Part shown: positions 52,701 through 58,700 of the stretch, piece by piece
Position numbering within the stretch: the first letter of the stretch is position 1
Layout of the letters: each line of letters opens with the position of its first letter
Origin: Siphlonurus alternatus
Lineage: Eukaryota; Arthropoda; Insecta; Ephemeroptera; Siphlonuridae
Length of the DNA stretch: 64,000 nucleotides
Assembly: GCA_949825025.1 (NCBI GenBank)
Contig: OX463778.1
Location: forward strand, 51,732,829-51,796,828
Direction: 5' to 3'
Notes under the pieces: generated by a model
The model's database searches: none
What the model was told of the DNA's origin: nothing
What the model saw: the letters and a program-made list of their open reading frames with translations, nothing else
Translations under genes and position numbers: made by a program

Positions 52701-55700
52701 ATTGCACTCACTTGAATCCCTTGTCATCGTCTCCAACAAGTCCATTCTGTCCATTGCCTTGCTGTCCGTTTTGTGATGCAACTGGCACCTCACCGTCCTT
52801 CTGTCCTGACCCACTGCCACCTTCGAAGGGGGACGGAGCCTTGTCGTTGCCATCTTTCTTGCCCTCAGGACCATTCTGCAACAAATAACACACCATTACA
52901 GTATTTACATTGAGCAGGACGACTTCAATGTAATCTAATAATAATAAATCCTCAGTGATAAAAAGTATTGACACTTTCAAAGTATGTGCACTGATATTTT
53001 AAGTTTTTGACCTTCTTGGCAATATGAATTCTTAATAAATTTAATGGAGAATGTTAAAAAATTTATCATTACTTATAGGGGTCCCATTTTGTGTGAATAA
53101 AAATATAATATATTTCTATTAATTATAATATACGCAAAGTACAATATTAAATGTATGAAACTTACAAAATTACAATATATTTTGAAAGAGGTGTACAACA
53201 GGTGCAGACAAGTCATAAAAATACCCTGAATACACCGATAGTAAAAATATGACATTGCCTAGCTTCTTAGTGACTGCCAACTCACCAGTCCAAGCACCCT
53301 AAGACGAGGCTCGAGGTCTTTGCTGGTTGGTGAGGCACTCAGCACGTACTCCACCATTTTCACTCCCAGCCCTCCAGTCTCAGAAGAGCGTGGTGACAGA
53401 ATTGAGGCAGCGTCAGAGCCCGGGAAACTACCCGAGCGACGCGGCGCCATCGAGATGGGTTGTGACACGGCATGGTCTGCAAGCACAGAGGTACATAAGG
53501 TCAGTTTGAGGCAAGCACCAAATACCAAGTCTGAACTGACGATGAGAATTACAAGCACCTGAGTCATTTGTGCTGAGATAAGACTATTTTAGCATTTGAT
53601 ACTTTTTAATTGTGGTTATGTAAAAATATTAAACAATTACAGTTCAATTACATGTCACATTTAATGTGTTTTTTCTTGTGTTTGTTACATCTCCAGTCAT
53701 TGGTAGAGTAGATAGTTACAAGGCATTCGAGTAACTGGCATTGTAACCAAATCCAGTTTCTCAACAATACTGTATGGTAGTAATATGGATTAATACGGAT
53801 TAATGCAGCAGCAATGACATTACAAAAAAATGAACATAATAGCAATACTAGATAATCACAGATCAATGACATCATGGTAGGTCGTGCTATGCACAAATAA
53901 ACATTAACAAGTAACATAGACACGTTAATTCTAAAAATTGCTTTTTTTATTTATATAAATATTTAGCAGTAAAAAAACATGTGGACCACAAATACCTCCC
54001 CCACCCACCCCATTCTTTCGAAAATGCCCACTTAGACTACTGATTGTTATTATCAAAGTCTTCTGCTCGTTGTTAGTAAACAAAGTATTGTTGTATAATG
54101 TCTGTCGCGTGAAAGGAAAAACATGGGATGGTTGTTGATTTATATGTAAACTTATGGAAAATGACCGTTAATTATGAAGTTGACACCGTTGCCTAGCGCC
54201 AACAATGCTATTACGTTCTCTGCTCTGGTGGCAAAATTAGGCACTACGTCGTCCCATGTTAAGCAATGAAAAAGGCTTCATGCGACAGACATTATAAACA
54301 ATGGTTTGTTACAACCATTGTGCGAGTAGAAGACTTTGGTTATTATACACCAATATTAAAATAATGTTAATTTACACTTTGAAAAAATTAAAAAACTAAA
54401 CCAAATGTATAAAAGTATCCTCGGTTGATTTTGACTTAGCAGAGACTTGAAATGTTTAGTAAAAATCGATCTACCAAGTTTCACAATTGAAATGCAAAGA
54501 AGAACATGAGAAAAATTTATTTTGGTCACTTCTGGAAATAATCGGAATTTGTTGAACTGTAGAATGAATATTTACAGTACATAGTTACTAGTAGGTTATT
54601 TTCCTGGGATATCTCAGAAGACTATTCATAATATTGCTTGACTGTACATGTACATAACAGTATAATTCAAAAATCAAATAACACAGCAGCGTATTACTGG
54701 TTACTGTGTATTGATTTTTAATACAGACGAATTGGAAAATTACCAAATTACAGCCAAGTTAGTGAATTTTTTTCTTCTAGAGTAAAAAATAGAAATGGAA
54801 TTGCTTTGAGAAATTACTAAAAAAAAATAGAATCCACCATAATATAGATGTAAAACAAGAATTTGTTGATAATTCTGTAACTAAAAATATTAAAATACTA
54901 AAAAAGTCACTACAAAAAATATTGTGTATATTTGTTTTTCTGCTTTCTAAAATTTTACCACAGAGTGTCTCTGATTTTAGTAAAGGCTTCTTTAGTGGGG
55001 TGAACTAGCAAGCAGAGCCCATAATAATTTTTTTTTCTCTTTTTTTAGTTAAAAACCTCCTGGTGGTAGGCTCTGGCTCAAGGAATGGAAATAAAGAAGG
55101 GAGAGAGAAACTAGGGGGAGCGGCGCCGCGTAGCAAGTCATCTGCCAGGGGTTGTATCACGAGGGGGAGGGAGGGTTGCTTGGAGACGCGTTGCCATGCC
55201 AACTCATACCAGCTGAGAAGATGAGGGGAAACAACCTACCAGTCATCCAACCAACAAGGGCACAATTAATATACAACTCGCACTGAGAGATACCAACCCG
55301 ACCAGTGTATAAATACGTCTCTATTTATAAAATTGTCTATCAGTCTGGAAAAAAAGTTACATTTTAATTTGAAACTTGAAGTATCAAATAAAAACATGAC
55401 AAAAATAAAAAAAGACATTTATCTTCTAACTCTTCTTATAAAGAAATTTTTTTGGAAGAGAAGCACAGAGCTAGAAATAGCTTCCGATAATCTCGAGCAA
55501 TATTTTATGATAAAACTCAAAAAACAAATTGCAATGCGTTTAATAATAATATACGCTTGAAAGTTTCATTTCAATACTTTATGAATGAGAAATAAAATAA
55601 TAACAATTTCACCCTATAATGGAAACACTAACAAACTAAACCTTACAACTACATTAATTTATATTTACAGCAATATATATATGACATGTATATAAAAACA

Positions 55701-58700
55701 AGAAAAAAGAAATTCGTGTTATTGAGAAGCTTTAAGGGCATTGGGTGTAGCACCGGTAGTTGGCAACACTGACGTATCTTCACCATGTTAATTTTTGATC
55801 ATTGCTCCTCTGAGTAATTTTTATGCTAGAGCTAAGCTGATTGCTGTAGTATCAAGATAATTAGTAGCCCAAGTGCACAATTTGGCTAAATAAAGCCTGA
55901 TTTAAAGAAAAGTATTTTTTTATATTTTAGAAAAGTGCATGTAAATTTAAAAAATTACTAAAAAATACTTTTCTTTAAATCAGGCTTTATTTAGCCAAAT
56001 TGTGCACTTGGGCTACTAATTATCTTGATACTACAGCAATCAGCTTAGCTCTAGCATAAAAATTACTCCGAGGAGCAATGATCAAAAATTAACATGGTGA
56101 AGATACGTCAGTGTTGCCAACTACCGGTGCTACACCCAATGCCCTTAATATTGACGACACAATTCTCTCAGCCAATGAAAATCTAGCGCGCGAACTGCGC
56201 GCGACGACATGTTCTATCAAGCTTCCTATCCTTTAACCCAGCGGTACCTGGTTTTTAATTTTTTTTTGGTGGTTCTTATGAAGGGCAAGATTAATAATTC
56301 ATATGAGCCACGGGAAAGATCACTTTACACGACATAAAAAATATTCGAGATTTTGTGCAGCATAGAATTTGAATGAAAAAATAAATAAGATTTTTCTCCT
56401 AACAAACCTTATGGAGCGATGTCAGAATGCGGCGCTGCGGCATTTTTAAGTTTAAGTTGAAGTTGTAGTTGATACTATAGTACTGTATTGTCTGCCCAAT
56501 CTATTACACTTCCTTCGAACGTTTCTCAACTCAACCCATAACAATTTCTAATAATTTGAAGAGGTGCATACTTATTCAATCAAAAAGTACGGTTGATTCT
56601 GTAGTTATATATACCTGAATGTAAATTTTATTACGAGTTATGACGTCACCTCCATCCCCAATGAACCTTAGTGTATTCTCACGTATTTGTTCACTCAATA
56701 TTATTTATTCCTGCAAAAGCCTTCTCCTTCTCTCACGAGATAACAACGTTAGCCTTGAATATTTCCACACAACGTGCAAGTTTATTGCCTCGAACCGAGA
56801 CTACACGCGGTCATACTAAAAGTTTGTCGGTCGGCGTTTAAATTTCCTGCTCTAAATTTTGACTATTCGGACATGGAAGGCTTAAATATCGGCAGGTGCG
56901 ACGCGATCGGGAGCCTCGTTCACCGTGAGTTGCTGCGTGGGAGCATCATTGAACCAAAGACTTGTATCCATCCAGCAGGAGAGCGGGCGGCGACCGGCTC
57001 CACGACTTCACCTTAGTCGACCTTGAGACGTTTCGTCCGGCGACTGACAACAACCGTGATACGTAAAAATTGGAAGTAATACAATAATTATAAAAAATAA
57101 GATTTAATGAAAATTTAAAATGTATGATAATAATTTCGATATTCGATGTGTTAAACTTGTGAGTATTGACAAAAATAATCTATTCTGAATTTTAAAAATA
57201 TTGATTGCGTACTTGTTCTGTAAGATCATAAACCTTCTAATTACATCTTCAAACAGAAGCTTCTATTTACTTACAAGATGAACTGAATCACTTTGTCATA
57301 ACGTCTACAAAATTCAGTTGGATTTAATTGAATATTGGGGGGAAATAATATAATATAAACCGGAACAGCAAGCCATCCCTATTAGACCTTCTCTGACGTT
57401 GATGCAATCTTGTTCTATTCCCATACAGAGAGTGGATCATATATATTGCTGTGTAAAAAATTCAGTGTGATTCATAGTGGTTTTGCTTATAAATCTTTTA
57501 TGCCATATATATAAGATAAATTTCAACTGTAATTCAAAGTATCCATTTATATTATGTAATTTATATATATTCATAATATGACAAAAATGTAGCATGAAAA
57601 ATTATATATGATCTATATTAAATTATCGTACGAATCATCCCCACTAAAGCACACCCTACTGTAACGCATCCCACCAAGTACGGCTGTACTGTACTTGCAC
57701 TATACAAGGCCTGCACTTTTATAATGTTACCTCCCGCAATCTCCGACCATGCAACAAAACATCGCTCACTCTTTTGCTCCGCGGCCGTCGAGACTCAAGC
57801 GGTAAAAAAATAAAAGATGAAAGTAGAAGGACATATCTTATGTATGTACGGTCTCTGTACATTACATACGTTAGTGAGGTGGTAATGGTACTTGCTGCAT
57901 GCATTGCTGCTGTCAATGAACGACGAAGAGGAGGGTTTTGCTTTGCTTGCAGTTTTTTGAGTCAGCAGCACAGCAGTCGTCGTTGTTGCCGACGCGTTTA
58001 CAACGTTGCCAAATGTAAAACGTGGTAACACGCAAAATCATTACCTTGGTGCTTAGTAGTAGTTAGTTCTTGCTTGCTTCATAATACGATACGAACATAC
58101 AGTACATGCGTGTGTATACATATATAGGCAATACACAATAACAATTATTTATCCAGCAACTCGCGGGCGGCTAATGAACTCAACTCTCATGATCGTTTAT
58201 ATATACTCAACCTATTACTGATGCAAGGTTTTTATTTAAATAAGCTTGTATAGATTGTAGAGCAATCTCACATAAACCGTACGATATTGCAGTTACAAAC
58301 AGAATGTTCAATAGCAGCACTGTCATCAATTATTATCTACAACATGCAGAAGCTGTAAAGCTACAAGCGTATATTATATGGTCAGTTAGGGTAGAGATAA
58401 CGTCGAACAGCTGTTCGACGTAATCCCCTTTGATTAACATGTAAACCTTAGCAAATTGACAAAAACTCTGAAAATTTTTTGAGGGGCAGATATTAGTGCC
58501 TAAAAGCCATAGCAAAAGTTTCAAAAACATTTAACGAGCCGATTTTTTTAAATTAATTTTTTAGTTTGGCTCTCCATGGGAAAGCCCTATGCTGAAAATT
58601 AAAAAAATTAATTAAAAAAAATCGGCTCGTTAAATCGTTTTGAAATTTTTTCTATGACTTTTAGGCACTAATATCTGCCTCTCAAAAAAATTTCAGAATT

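Larger units (their letters stand above)
50661..52711 (-). other. pumilio intron with two small MITEs
   Basis: A 2.05 kb AT-rich intron. It holds the near-perfect hairpin at 51516-51636 and the G/C-tract element at 52194-52355, plus a 13-base C run near 51008. No coding signal. Confidence 0.85.

Noticed and set aside
26186..58530. Related open frames at 26186-26428 (+) and 58333-58530 (-)
   Set aside because: Both are translations of the palindromic TTAA element and share no protein-family features.
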